From the NCBI GenBank assembly GCA_041659585.1, contig JBAZXY010000015.1:1-17312 (forward strand): 17,312 nt of DNA, given 5' to 3'. A program made the translations under genes and the position numbers. The notes under the pieces were generated by a model. It saw only the letters and a list, made by a program, of their open reading frames with translations, was not told the DNA's origin and made no database searches. Shown here piece by piece: positions 1 to 6,262 of the stretch (its first letter is position 1; every line of letters begins with the position of its first letter). Source of the DNA: UBA8518 sp041659585. Its GTDB lineage: Bacteria > Patescibacteriota > Minisyncoccia > Moranbacterales > UBA2206.

Positions 1-23
1 AGATGATACAATTACACTTGCTT

Positions 24-68
24 TTGTAATCAGAATAGATTACAATTGTAATCAGAATATAATATACT
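24..68 (+). promoter_or_regulatory. Palindromic operator and -10 region of the MNT gene
   Basis: A perfect 16-bp palindrome, GATTACAATTGTAATC, lies at 38-53. Its right half and flank (TTGTAATCAGAATA, 46-59) also occur as an exact direct repeat at 24-37, so the half-site TTGTAATC appears three times. A TATAAT box at 58-63 sits 6 bases before the ATG at 69, so the transcript would be nearly leaderless. No good -35 hexamer is visible. The palindrome fills the -35/spacer area, which suits autorepression by the winged-helix protein encoded downstream; that regulator assignment is inferred. Confidence 0.6.
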
Positions 69-641
69 ATGGATATATTTAAGATAACAAAATCGCAGAC
101 AAGAAAAGCCATTTTTGAGCTATATTTTTCGCATCCGGAAAAAAAATATTACCTGCGAGAATTGGAAAGAATGTTGCATCAGCCTGTTCAAAATGTCAGG
201 AGGGAATTGATGGCTTTGGAAAAAAGTGGCATATTTCAGCGGGAAAAAATGGGTAACCAGGTCTACTATCAGCTGAACATGCAGTCGCCGATTTTCAGTG
301 AGCTGAAGAGTATTGTTTCAAAAACGATAGGAGTAGAAAGTGAATTGAAAAGAGTATTGACGGATATGGACCAGCTAAAAAGTGCTTTTATTTTTGGCTC
401 TTTTGCGCACGGAACAGAGGACGCACTGTCTGACATTGATCTGATGCTGGTGGGAGAAGTTGATGAACATGATTTGATTGAAAAAATATCCGCGCTTGAG
501 GCAAAAATTGAACGAGAAATAAATTACCATATTTTTGGCGAAGCTGATTTCAAAAAGAGACTAGAGGATGGCGATGCTTTTATAAAAGGCATTCTATCAA
601 AACCAACTATATTTTTAAAAGGAAAAACAGACATTATTTGA
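69..641 (+). CDS. Winged-helix protein with MNT-type nucleotidyltransferase domain
   Basis: This 190-residue protein has two parts. Residues about 8-70 look like a winged helix-turn-helix (a YYLRELERML helix, then QNVRRELMALEKSGIF, then a basic wing with VYYQLN). Residues about 100-185 form a small DNA-polymerase-beta-like nucleotidyltransferase with the hallmark GS-x(10)-D-x-D: Gly110-Ser111 and Asp122/Asp124 in SDIDLMLVG. Family knowledge: MNT domains usually pair with HEPN toxins, where they act as antitoxins by adding AMP or as neutralising partners. The HTH fusion suggests a DNA-binding autoregulator. No intact HEPN gene follows; only a 43-codon frame overlaps the stop. The ATG at 69 is the first start after a TATAAT box and a palindromic operator, which supports it. 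The exact substrate is unknown. Confidence 0.8.
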   Translation: MDIFKITKSQTRKAIFELYFSHPEKKYYLRELERMLHQPVQNVRRELMALEKSGIFQREKMGNQVYYQLNMQSPIFSELKSIVSKTIGVESELKRVLTDMDQLKSAFIFGSFAHGTEDALSDIDLMLVGEVDEHDLIEKISALEAKIEREINYHIFGEADFKKRLEDGDAFIKGILSKPTIFLKGKTDII

Positions 642-769
642 TCTATGGAGCAGGGTTGGCAATTTCTCAGACAGAGGCAAAAAATGCCATCTCATCCGCC
701 ACGGCATTATTGGGGGAGATAGAAAAAATCATAGGAGAAAAGAGTCCGCAAAGAAAGTTGGGGTTATAA
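638..769 (+). pseudogene. Short open frame, possible remnant of a partner gene
   Basis: A 43-codon frame opens with TTG at 638, overlapping the TGA of the MNT gene, and ends at TAA 767-769. It encodes a helical peptide containing AISQTEAKNAISSATALLGE. The overlap is typical of a translationally coupled partner, and a HEPN partner would be expected here, but the peptide is too short and I cannot recognise the family. It may be a truncated gene or chance. Confidence 0.25.
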
Positions 770-771
770 GA

Positions 772-858
772 AATTTATCTTGGAAAATCACTTTTGACAA
801 GAGTTATCAAGATTTCAAGGCGATTTTAGAAAAACAATCGTCTATCAATCGTCTATAA
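772..858 (+). pseudogene. Remnant A: protein 3' end matching remnant B after fic
   Basis: The frame ending at TAA 856-858 encodes SWKITFDKSYQDFKAILEKQ followed by a few residues. The core SYQDFKAILEK matches TYQDFKKIVKK encoded by 2123-2167, downstream of the Fic gene, and the two share the exact 12-mer TTATCAAGATTT (804-815 and 2128-2139). Both look like the C-terminus of one protein family with the rest missing. No start codon or upstream body is present, so this is a gene fragment. The parent family is not recognised. Confidence 0.4.
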
Positions 859-868
859 TACGTCTATT
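836..868 (+). repeat. Three tandem 11-bp repeats around CGTCTAT
   Basis: Units AATCGTCTATC (836-846), AATCGTCTATA (847-857) and ATACGTCTATT (858-868) repeat with an exact 11-bp period, about one helical turn. A TATAAT sequence (854-859) falls across units two and three. Phased repeats of this sort often bind a regulator; no such protein is identified here. Confidence 0.6.
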
Positions 869-899
869 TTTCATAGGACTACGAGAGAGGGGTGGTTTA

Positions 900-982
900 G
901 ATGCAAAATGCATCTCCTAACAGCATTAATATACAATAAAAGTGCTGTTAGAACAGCAAAATTAGGTACTAAAACTGCTGTT
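900..982 (+). repeat. Nested inverted repeats in the fic upstream region
   Basis: GATGCAAAATGCATC (900-914) is an inverted repeat with a 5-6 bp stem. CTAACAGCA (917-925) pairs with TGCTGTTAG (943-951). AACAGCA (952-958) pairs with TGCTGTT (976-982). The same TGCTGTT word is therefore used in two consecutive hairpins that could also pair alternatively. Apart from the remnants and repeats listed, 642-1050 shows no intact gene. Confidence 0.5.
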
Positions 983-1007
983 TGCAATTAAAAAATAATG
1001 AAAAAAC

Positions 1008-1040
1008 CTTGCGTGATTCTTGCGTGATTCTTGCGTGATT
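1008..1040 (+). repeat. Three exact 11-bp tandem repeats before fic
   Basis: CTTGCGTGATT occurs three times without a mismatch at 1008-1018, 1019-1029 and 1030-1040, ending 10 bases before the ATG of the Fic gene. The 11-bp period puts each copy on the same face of the helix. The position suggests a cis-regulatory array for fic; slippage of a replicating tract is an alternative. Confidence 0.75.
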
Positions 1041-1050
1041 ATTAAAAATC

Positions 1051-2124
1051 ATGTATCATACGAGTATGCTAAAACCACAGTATAAGCTCAACAATAAAAT
1101 ACTCAAAAACCTGACTGATGTGGCGGAAGCCAAGGGGATTATCGAAAAAGCCAGGCTTCTTCCCAAACACGAACTGCGACTCAAGCGTCAGGCTATGATA
1201 AGGATGTCCCACAGCTCCACCGCGATTGAGGGGAATATTTTGGATATTCGTCAGGTTGGGGATTTGTATGAGAACAAAAAAATAGATGCTCCAAACCGTG
1301 ACGTCTATGAAGTTCAAAATTATCTGAAGGCTTTGCGATATATTGAAAAAGTAGTTAAAGGTAAAAAGCCGATTACTGAAAAGGTGTTACTCAAAATCCA
1401 CGCATTGGTTACCAATAAAACCCTGCCCGAAGAGCAGTCCGGTCATTTCCGCAAGGGCTCGGTCTATGTTGTGAAGCGAAGGCTTGGATTTAAAGACGAA
1501 ATAATATATGCAGGACCCGATGCCGCAGTTGTCCCTCATCTTTGCCAGGACTTGATTGCGTGGATAAATAAAAGCGAGGCAGAAGAAACAAATCCGGTGA
1601 TAGTGGCTGGAATTGCCCACCTGGAATTGGCTGCCATTCATCCATTCAGTGATGGAAATGGGAGGACTGCCAGGGCGATGGCAACTCTTATTCTATACAA
1701 GCGAGGCTACGATTTTCGCCAGTTGTTTGCCTTGGAAGACTATTACAATAAGGATCTCCCGAGTTACTATGCGGCCATAAATACTGGCAAGAGTTATGCC
1801 AAAAGAAAGACTGATTCCACAATATGGCTGGAATATTTCGTTGAAGGATTCAGGGAGGAAATTATGAATGTTAAAAATCAGGTGACGACTTTGGCACTCA
1901 GGAAAGTCAATAAGGATGTGGAAAGCCAGGTCTATCTTACAGAAAAACAGCAACAACTGCTAGATTTTATGGATAACTTGGGCAGGATGACAGTTGCGGA
2001 TGTTATTGATATCTTGAAATGTCCCCAGAGAACAGCTCAACTGGAACTTCAGAAATTGAAGAAATTAGGAATCATCATACAAATTGGCAAGGGCCCCTCC
2101 ACCAGTTATGTTTTGAAAAATTGA
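1051..2124 (+). CDS. fic: Fic family protein (probable AMP-transferase) with inhibitory helix and C-terminal winged helix
   Basis: This 357-residue protein carries the complete Fic active-site loop HPFSDGNGRTAR at residues 197-208, including the catalytic His197. The family usually transfers AMP from ATP to a hydroxyl side chain of a target protein. Residues 56-61 (STAIEG) fit the inhibitory (S/T)xxxE(G/N) motif at the N-terminal side, as in class II Fic proteins that restrain themselves. Residues about 295-355 (LTEKQQQLLDFM onward, then PQRTAQLELQKLKKLGII) look like a winged helix, so the protein may also bind DNA or its own promoter. No Shine-Dalgarno site is evident. Three 11-bp repeats end just upstream. 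The stop codon directly abuts a foreign protein 3' end (remnant B), which suggests the gene arrived as cargo. The target protein is unknown. Confidence 0.9.
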   Translation: MYHTSMLKPQYKLNNKILKNLTDVAEAKGIIEKARLLPKHELRLKRQAMIRMSHSSTAIEGNILDIRQVGDLYENKKIDAPNRDVYEVQNYLKALRYIEKVVKGKKPITEKVLLKIHALVTNKTLPEEQSGHFRKGSVYVVKRRLGFKDEIIYAGPDAAVVPHLCQDLIAWINKSEAEETNPVIVAGIAHLELAAIHPFSDGNGRTARAMATLILYKRGYDFRQLFALEDYYNKDLPSYYAAINTGKSYAKRKTDSTIWLEYFVEGFREEIMNVKNQVTTLALRKVNKDVESQVYLTEKQQQLLDFMDNLGRMTVADVIDILKCPQRTAQLELQKLKKLGIIIQIGKGPSTSYVLKN

Positions 2125-2167
2125 AACTTATCAAGATTTTAAAAAAATAGTGAAGAAATATGCCTAA
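2123..2167 (+). pseudogene. Remnant B: 3' end of a lost gene overlapping the GT2 start
   Basis: Immediately at the fic stop, another frame reads ETYQDFKKIVKKYA and stops at TAA 2165-2167, inside the first codons of the GT2 gene (ATG 2160). An 8-base overlap with the next gene is normal for operon neighbours, so this is probably the surviving end of a gene that once preceded GT2. It matches remnant A at 772-858 in protein and in a shared 12-mer. Confidence 0.45.
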
Positions 2168-3005
2168 TCCACTGGTGTCAGTTATTGTGCCGACTAAGAA
2201 TTCCGAAAAATTTCTGGAGAAGTGTTTGGCGTCGGTGAAGGCGCAGTCCTATGGGAATTTGGAAATCATTGTGGTGGACAACAACTCCACCGACAGGACC
2301 AAGGAAATCGCACAAGAGTTTTCAAAAAAGTTTACCCAGTTAAATGTGAAACTATTCAACCGGGGGCCGGAAAGAAGCGCACAGAGAAATTTTGGCGTCG
2401 AAAATGCAGAAGGGGAGCTTGTGGCGATCATTGATAGCGATATGGAGCTTTCTGAAAAAGTGATTGCGAGTTGTGTAGCGAGGGTGCAATCCTCCACAGA
2501 TGTTGTTGGAATCATTATCCCTGAAGAATCTGTGGGTGAGGGATTTTGGGCGGAGTGTAAGAAGTTAGAAAGGAGTTTCTATGTGGGTGTGGATTGGATG
2601 GAAGCGGCCAGGTTTTTCAAAAAGGTTGTATATGAGAAGGTTGGAGGGTATAATGAGGAAATGGTCAGTGGGGAGGATTGGGACTTGTCGCAGCGCATCA
2701 ATGCTCTGGGAAAGATGGATAGGATATCTGACTTTATCCGCCACAATGAAGGCACAATCAGTCTTTGGAAAACAATCCAGAAGAAATTCTATTATGCTGG
2801 AAAATTTTCCACATATAAAGATACTAATTCGAATCGAGAAAAAATTGCCAAGCAAACTGGAATTATCAATCGCTACAGGCTATTTTTCTCACAGCCTAAA
2901 AAGCTTTTTAAAGATCCTATTATCGGACTAGGAATGCTTTTTATGAAAACATGCGAGTTTGGATTTGGGGGGGTGGGTTATTTAATTGTAAAAATATTGA
3001 AATGA
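2160..3005 (+). CDS. GT2 family glycosyltransferase
   Basis: This 281-residue protein has the GT-A fold order of family 2: VSVIVPTKNSEKFLEKCLASV at the N-terminus, EIIVVDNNSTDRT at residues 35-46, the metal/nucleotide-binding DxD as DSD 92-94 (AIIDSDMEL), and GEDWDLSQRI (171-180) supplying the likely catalytic base and acceptor region. It should transfer a sugar from a nucleotide-sugar in the cytosol during surface-glycan assembly; the sugar cannot be told. The C-terminal 40 residues contain a weakly hydrophobic end that may touch the membrane. A GAAG just before the ATG at 2160 is a weak ribosome site. Its TGA overlaps the ATG of the next gene (ATGA). Base use is moderate for most of the gene and turns AT-rich at its extreme 3' end, where the next block begins. 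Confidence 0.92.
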   Translation: MPNPLVSVIVPTKNSEKFLEKCLASVKAQSYGNLEIIVVDNNSTDRTKEIAQEFSKKFTQLNVKLFNRGPERSAQRNFGVENAEGELVAIIDSDMELSEKVIASCVARVQSSTDVVGIIIPEESVGEGFWAECKKLERSFYVGVDWMEAARFFKKVVYEKVGGYNEEMVSGEDWDLSQRINALGKMDRISDFIRHNEGTISLWKTIQKKFYYAGKFSTYKDTNSNREKIAKQTGIINRYRLFFSQPKKLFKDPIIGLGMLFMKTCEFGFGGVGYLIVKILK

Positions 3006-3700
3006 GAAATATAATTAATGAAAAACCATCCGAAAAACTTACTGGTAGGATACTTGCTTGTGCTAATTTTGTAGATGATCGTGATATAGCTGAAAAAAAA
3101 ATTTTGGATATTGGATGTGGTTATGGGTGGTGTGAGATAAATTTTCTTAATAGGGGTGCCAAAGAGATTACTGGAATGGATATATCGGAGAATGATTTAG
3201 AGACAATACGAAAAAATGTAAAAAGTGAGAAAGCTAATTTTGTTGTTTCTGGCGCAACTGATTTGCCCTTTAAAGATGAATATTTTAATACGGTTGTTTC
3301 TTGGGATGTTATAGAGCATATTCCAAAAGGAACAGAATATAAAATGTTTTCAGATGTCTGTCGGGTGCTAAAGTCAGGAGGATACTTTTATCTATCTACT
3401 CCATACACATCTTTCTTTTCAAATATTATGGATCCTGCTTGGTGGATTGCAGGTCATAGACATTACTCTGAGAAAGAACTGACGAGCTATGCAAAAAACA
3501 ATAAGTTTGAAGTTATTAGTGTGGAAACTAGGGGGAATTGGTGGGTTTTATTTTCTATTTTAAATATGTATATAGCAAAGTGGATTTTTAGAAGAAAGCC
3601 ATTTTTTGAGGATGAATTGAGGAAAAGAGAAGATGCTGAGTATGTAAAAAATAATGGGATTGTGAATATATTTGTTAAGTTAAGAAAAAAAGATGATTAA
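3002..3700 (+). CDS. Class I SAM-dependent methyltransferase (first of three)
   Basis: The 232-residue product shows motif I ILDIGCGYG (34-42), an acidic residue after beta-2 (GMD, Asp60), LPFKDEYFNTVVSWDVIEHI (88-107) as the motif around beta-4, and the post-beta-5 RVLKSGGYFYLSTP. It belongs to the Methyltransf_11/UbiE-like group. The start at 3002 (ATGA overlap with the GT2 stop) is preferred to an in-frame ATG at 2951, which lies within GT2 and would add 17 non-conserved residues. Its stop overlaps the next start by 8 bases, so translation is probably coupled. In this context it probably methylates a sugar or lipid-linked glycan intermediate, which is inference. It is the first gene lying fully inside the AT-rich block. 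Confidence 0.88.
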   Translation: MRNIINEKPSEKLTGRILACANFVDDRDIAEKKILDIGCGYGWCEINFLNRGAKEITGMDISENDLETIRKNVKSEKANFVVSGATDLPFKDEYFNTVVSWDVIEHIPKGTEYKMFSDVCRVLKSGGYFYLSTPYTSFFSNIMDPAWWIAGHRHYSEKELTSYAKNNKFEVISVETRGNWWVLFSILNMYIAKWIFRRKPFFEDELRKREDAEYVKNNGIVNIFVKLRKKDD

Positions 3701-4385
3701 AAAATACCTTGAGAATCTATATGTAAAAGCGGTAAACTTGAATCACAAAAATATATCAGACTTATTGGAGCGAAATGAGAATGCTGAATTCATTGATCTT
3801 GGTTGTGATGATGGTGTCCTATCTTTAGAAATGGCAAATAAAATTGGTACTAATAATATTTGTGGAGTGGAGATAGTTCCTGAAAGAATAAGGCTTTCAC
3901 AAGAGAAAGGAATATTGGTAAAGAATTTTGATTTGAATGAAAATTTTGATTTTGAAGATGGCTTTTTTGATATTATCCACGCAAATCAGGTTATTGAGCA
4001 CTTGAATAATTCAGATAATTTTATTTCAGAAATATATCGTATATTGAAGCCAGGGGGATATGCGATCATAAGTACTGAAAATGCAAGTAGTTGGTGTAAT
4101 ATCTTTGCCAGTATAATGGGATGGCAAATATTTTCTCTTACTAATTTTTCCAATAAAAAACAGGGAATAGGAAATCCATTTGCCTTGCATCGTGGAGGTG
4201 GGGCTAGTCTATCCTCTTGGAATCATGTAAGAATTTATAATATTAGAGGACTAAAAGAATATCTTGAAGCATTTGGTTTTAAGATTGAAGAAATTAAAGG
4301 TGCTGGCTATTTTCCATTACCAGCTTTATTTGGAAATCTTGATAAGACACATTGTCATTTTATGACATTTAAAATTAAAAAATAG
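3693..4385 (+). CDS. Class I SAM-dependent methyltransferase (second)
   Basis: This 230-residue protein has motif I FIDLGCDDG (33-41), GVEI with an acidic residue at the end of beta-2 (58-61), FEDGFFDIIHANQVIEHL around residues 87-104, and RILKPGGYAIISTEN after it. The order and spacing match Methyltransf_11-type enzymes found in O-antigen-like clusters. It differs enough from the flanking methyltransferases to be a separate enzyme, not a fresh duplicate. It overlaps the preceding gene by 8 bases. After it comes a 37-base gap with no visible signal. The substrate is unknown; glycan methylation is the context-based guess. Confidence 0.88.
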   Translation: MIKKYLENLYVKAVNLNHKNISDLLERNENAEFIDLGCDDGVLSLEMANKIGTNNICGVEIVPERIRLSQEKGILVKNFDLNENFDFEDGFFDIIHANQVIEHLNNSDNFISEIYRILKPGGYAIISTENASSWCNIFASIMGWQIFSLTNFSNKKQGIGNPFALHRGGGASLSSWNHVRIYNIRGLKEYLEAFGFKIEEIKGAGYFPLPALFGNLDKTHCHFMTFKIKK

Positions 4386-4422
4386 TTAAAACATATAGGA
4401 TAAAACATTATTTCTGAAAATT

Positions 4423-5574
4423 ATGAAAATTTTTCATTTAGAATTTGCAAAAATAGGCAGTGGACTTAGCGGGGGAGAAAAGTGCATGCTAGAAGTTATT
4501 AAGTATCTAAAATCAAGAGAGGTAAAGAATATTATTTTAACTACAGATAATGGTCGAAAAACCTATGAAGATCTAGGCTTAGTCGAGGATGTTTTTTTGG
4601 AATACATAATAATTACATCTGAGTGGTCAGAAAAGAAATTCTATCCTTTTATTTCATATGTAATAAGATTTTTTTATTTTACAAAAATTAAAAATATTAT
4701 TCTAAAAAAAGTAAATAGCAATAGCGATGTTCTTATCTGCCACTCAGATTTTTTCCCTAATACATTGTTTGCATTATTCGTGTCTAAGCTATTTAAAAGG
4801 AAATTTTATTGGTTTCATATGTTAGCACCGGATATTTTTAAGGGTTTTGAGGGTCATTTTACCAATAAATTTCATTTTCCATCTCCCAGCGTTATTCATT
4901 ATAAATTAAATCAAATACTGTTTAAGCTTGCTGCTAGACAAGGTGTTGTAATTACAAATAGTCCATATTATAAAGATTTATTTCACGAAAATGTTTATAA
5001 TATAAATAAATACAGCGGAGTAAAAACAGTCGACTTGGATAGTGGGGGAAAAAAATATGACCTTGCTTTTCTTGGTCGTTTTCATGCACAAAAAGGTTTA
5101 TTTGAAATTCCAAAAATATTAAAAATATTAAAGCAGTACAAACCAGATATTAGTTTGGTTATTATGGGTGGTGGAGATAAGAAGATTGAGAAAAAATTTT
5201 TGAAAAAAATAACAGAAGCTGGCTTGGATGAAAATATAGACTATGTTGGCTTTATTAGCTCTGATAAAAAATTTGACTATTTAAGACAATCCAAGGTCTT
5301 TATTTTCCCTAGTTACTATGAAAGCTTTGGTCAAGTAGCTCTGGAAGCAATGGCGAATGGATTGCCAGTGATTGCTTATGATCTTCCAGTTTTTTCGGTT
5401 TTTGAGAAAGGTATGGCAAAAGTTCCTATTCTTGATAATGAAAAATTTGCCAATGAAATCATTAAATCTTTAAATAATTTGGATAGTTTATCTATAGAGG
5501 CAAAAGAGTATGCAATGACATTTTCATGGGATAAAACGGGTGAGGAAATTTATAATCTAATTTTAAATAAGTAG
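4423..5574 (+). CDS. GT4 family (GT-B fold) glycosyltransferase
   Basis: This 383-residue protein starts with MKIFHLEFAKIGSGLSGGEK, a GT-B N-terminal Rossmann start with the glycine-rich acceptor loop. The C-terminal half has YDLAFLGRFHAQKGL (212-226), LVIMGGGD (245-252) and the retaining-GT signature FPSYYESFGQVALEAMANGLPVIA with the E-x7-E pair Glu300/Glu308. The family uses nucleotide-sugars and retains anomeric configuration; mannosyl-, glucosyl- and galactosyl-transferases are all common. It is probably cytosolic and membrane-associated, building a lipid-linked oligosaccharide with GT2. The stop is one base from the next ATG. Very AT-rich codon use fits the block 2990-8360. Confidence 0.92.
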   Translation: MKIFHLEFAKIGSGLSGGEKCMLEVIKYLKSREVKNIILTTDNGRKTYEDLGLVEDVFLEYIIITSEWSEKKFYPFISYVIRFFYFTKIKNIILKKVNSNSDVLICHSDFFPNTLFALFVSKLFKRKFYWFHMLAPDIFKGFEGHFTNKFHFPSPSVIHYKLNQILFKLAARQGVVITNSPYYKDLFHENVYNINKYSGVKTVDLDSGGKKYDLAFLGRFHAQKGLFEIPKILKILKQYKPDISLVIMGGGDKKIEKKFLKKITEAGLDENIDYVGFISSDKKFDYLRQSKVFIFPSYYESFGQVALEAMANGLPVIAYDLPVFSVFEKGMAKVPILDNEKFANEIIKSLNNLDSLSIEAKEYAMTFSWDKTGEEIYNLILNK

Positions 5575-5575
5575 T

Positions 5576-6262
5576 ATGGCAAAAAACACACTAGAGGTAT
5601 CAAGCTCTATATATTCTGTAAAAAATAATACTAATGGATATATTGATAATATTATTGAGCCAAGAATTTATATTGTTTCCAGATGGATTGGAGAAAATAA
5701 AAAAATACTTGATGTCGGATGCTATAATGGGGTATACGCAAAGGTATTTCTTGATAATAAAAATGATGTATATGGAATAGACGCGAGCAGTGACGCTGTT
5801 GCAGAAGCAAGCAAGCACGGCATAAAGGCAATTGTTGCTAATCTTGAAGAAAGATTTCCTTTTGATGACGAAACATTTGATGTTGTTCATGCAGGTGAAG
5901 TCATAGAGCATCTATATGATACAGATATTTTTGTTTCTGAGTGTAATAGGGTACTGAAGAGAAATGGTACCTTTATTGTCACAACGCCAAATACACTATC
6001 CTTAGCTAGAAGAATTTTGTATTTATTTGGAAATGGTAAATTTTTTGAAGCTTCTAATACATTTTCAGCTGAAGAGAGGTCAGTGGGACACATAAGATTT
6101 TTTACTAAAAAATTACTAAAAAATTTTATTGAAGCTAATGGTTTTAAAATGAATAAATTTACATCAGATTATGTTAATTTGCCATTATTTAGATCTAATT
6201 TTTTAGCGAAGATTGTCCCAACTTTTGGTAGGATTTTAATTATGCAATTTTTTAAAAAATGA
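5576..6262 (+). CDS. Class I SAM-dependent methyltransferase (third)
   Basis: The 228-residue product has motif I ILDVGCYNG (44-52), VYGIDAS with Asp69, FPFDDETFDVVHAGEVIEHL (94-113), and RVLKRNGTFIVTTPN after beta-5. The C-terminal part contains GHIRFFTKKLLKNFIEANGF, a segment common in glycan-cluster methyltransferases. It begins one base after the GT4 stop, and its TGA overlaps the ATG of the next gene (ATGA), so the run 3002-8487 is probably one operon. Three methyltransferases in one cluster suggest a heavily methylated surface glycan; this is inference. Confidence 0.9.
   Translation: MAKNTLEVSSSIYSVKNNTNGYIDNIIEPRIYIVSRWIGENKKILDVGCYNGVYAKVFLDNKNDVYGIDASSDAVAEASKHGIKAIVANLEERFPFDDETFDVVHAGEVIEHLYDTDIFVSECNRVLKRNGTFIVTTPNTLSLARRILYLFGNGKFFEASNTFSAEERSVGHIRFFTKKLLKNFIEANGFKMNKFTSDYVNLPLFRSNFLAKIVPTFGRILIMQFFKK

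Noticed and set aside
2951..3001. Earlier start of the first methyltransferase at 2951
   Set aside because: It lies inside the GT2 reading frame and adds residues that look like the GT2 end in another frame; the ATGA overlap at 3002 is the normal arrangement.
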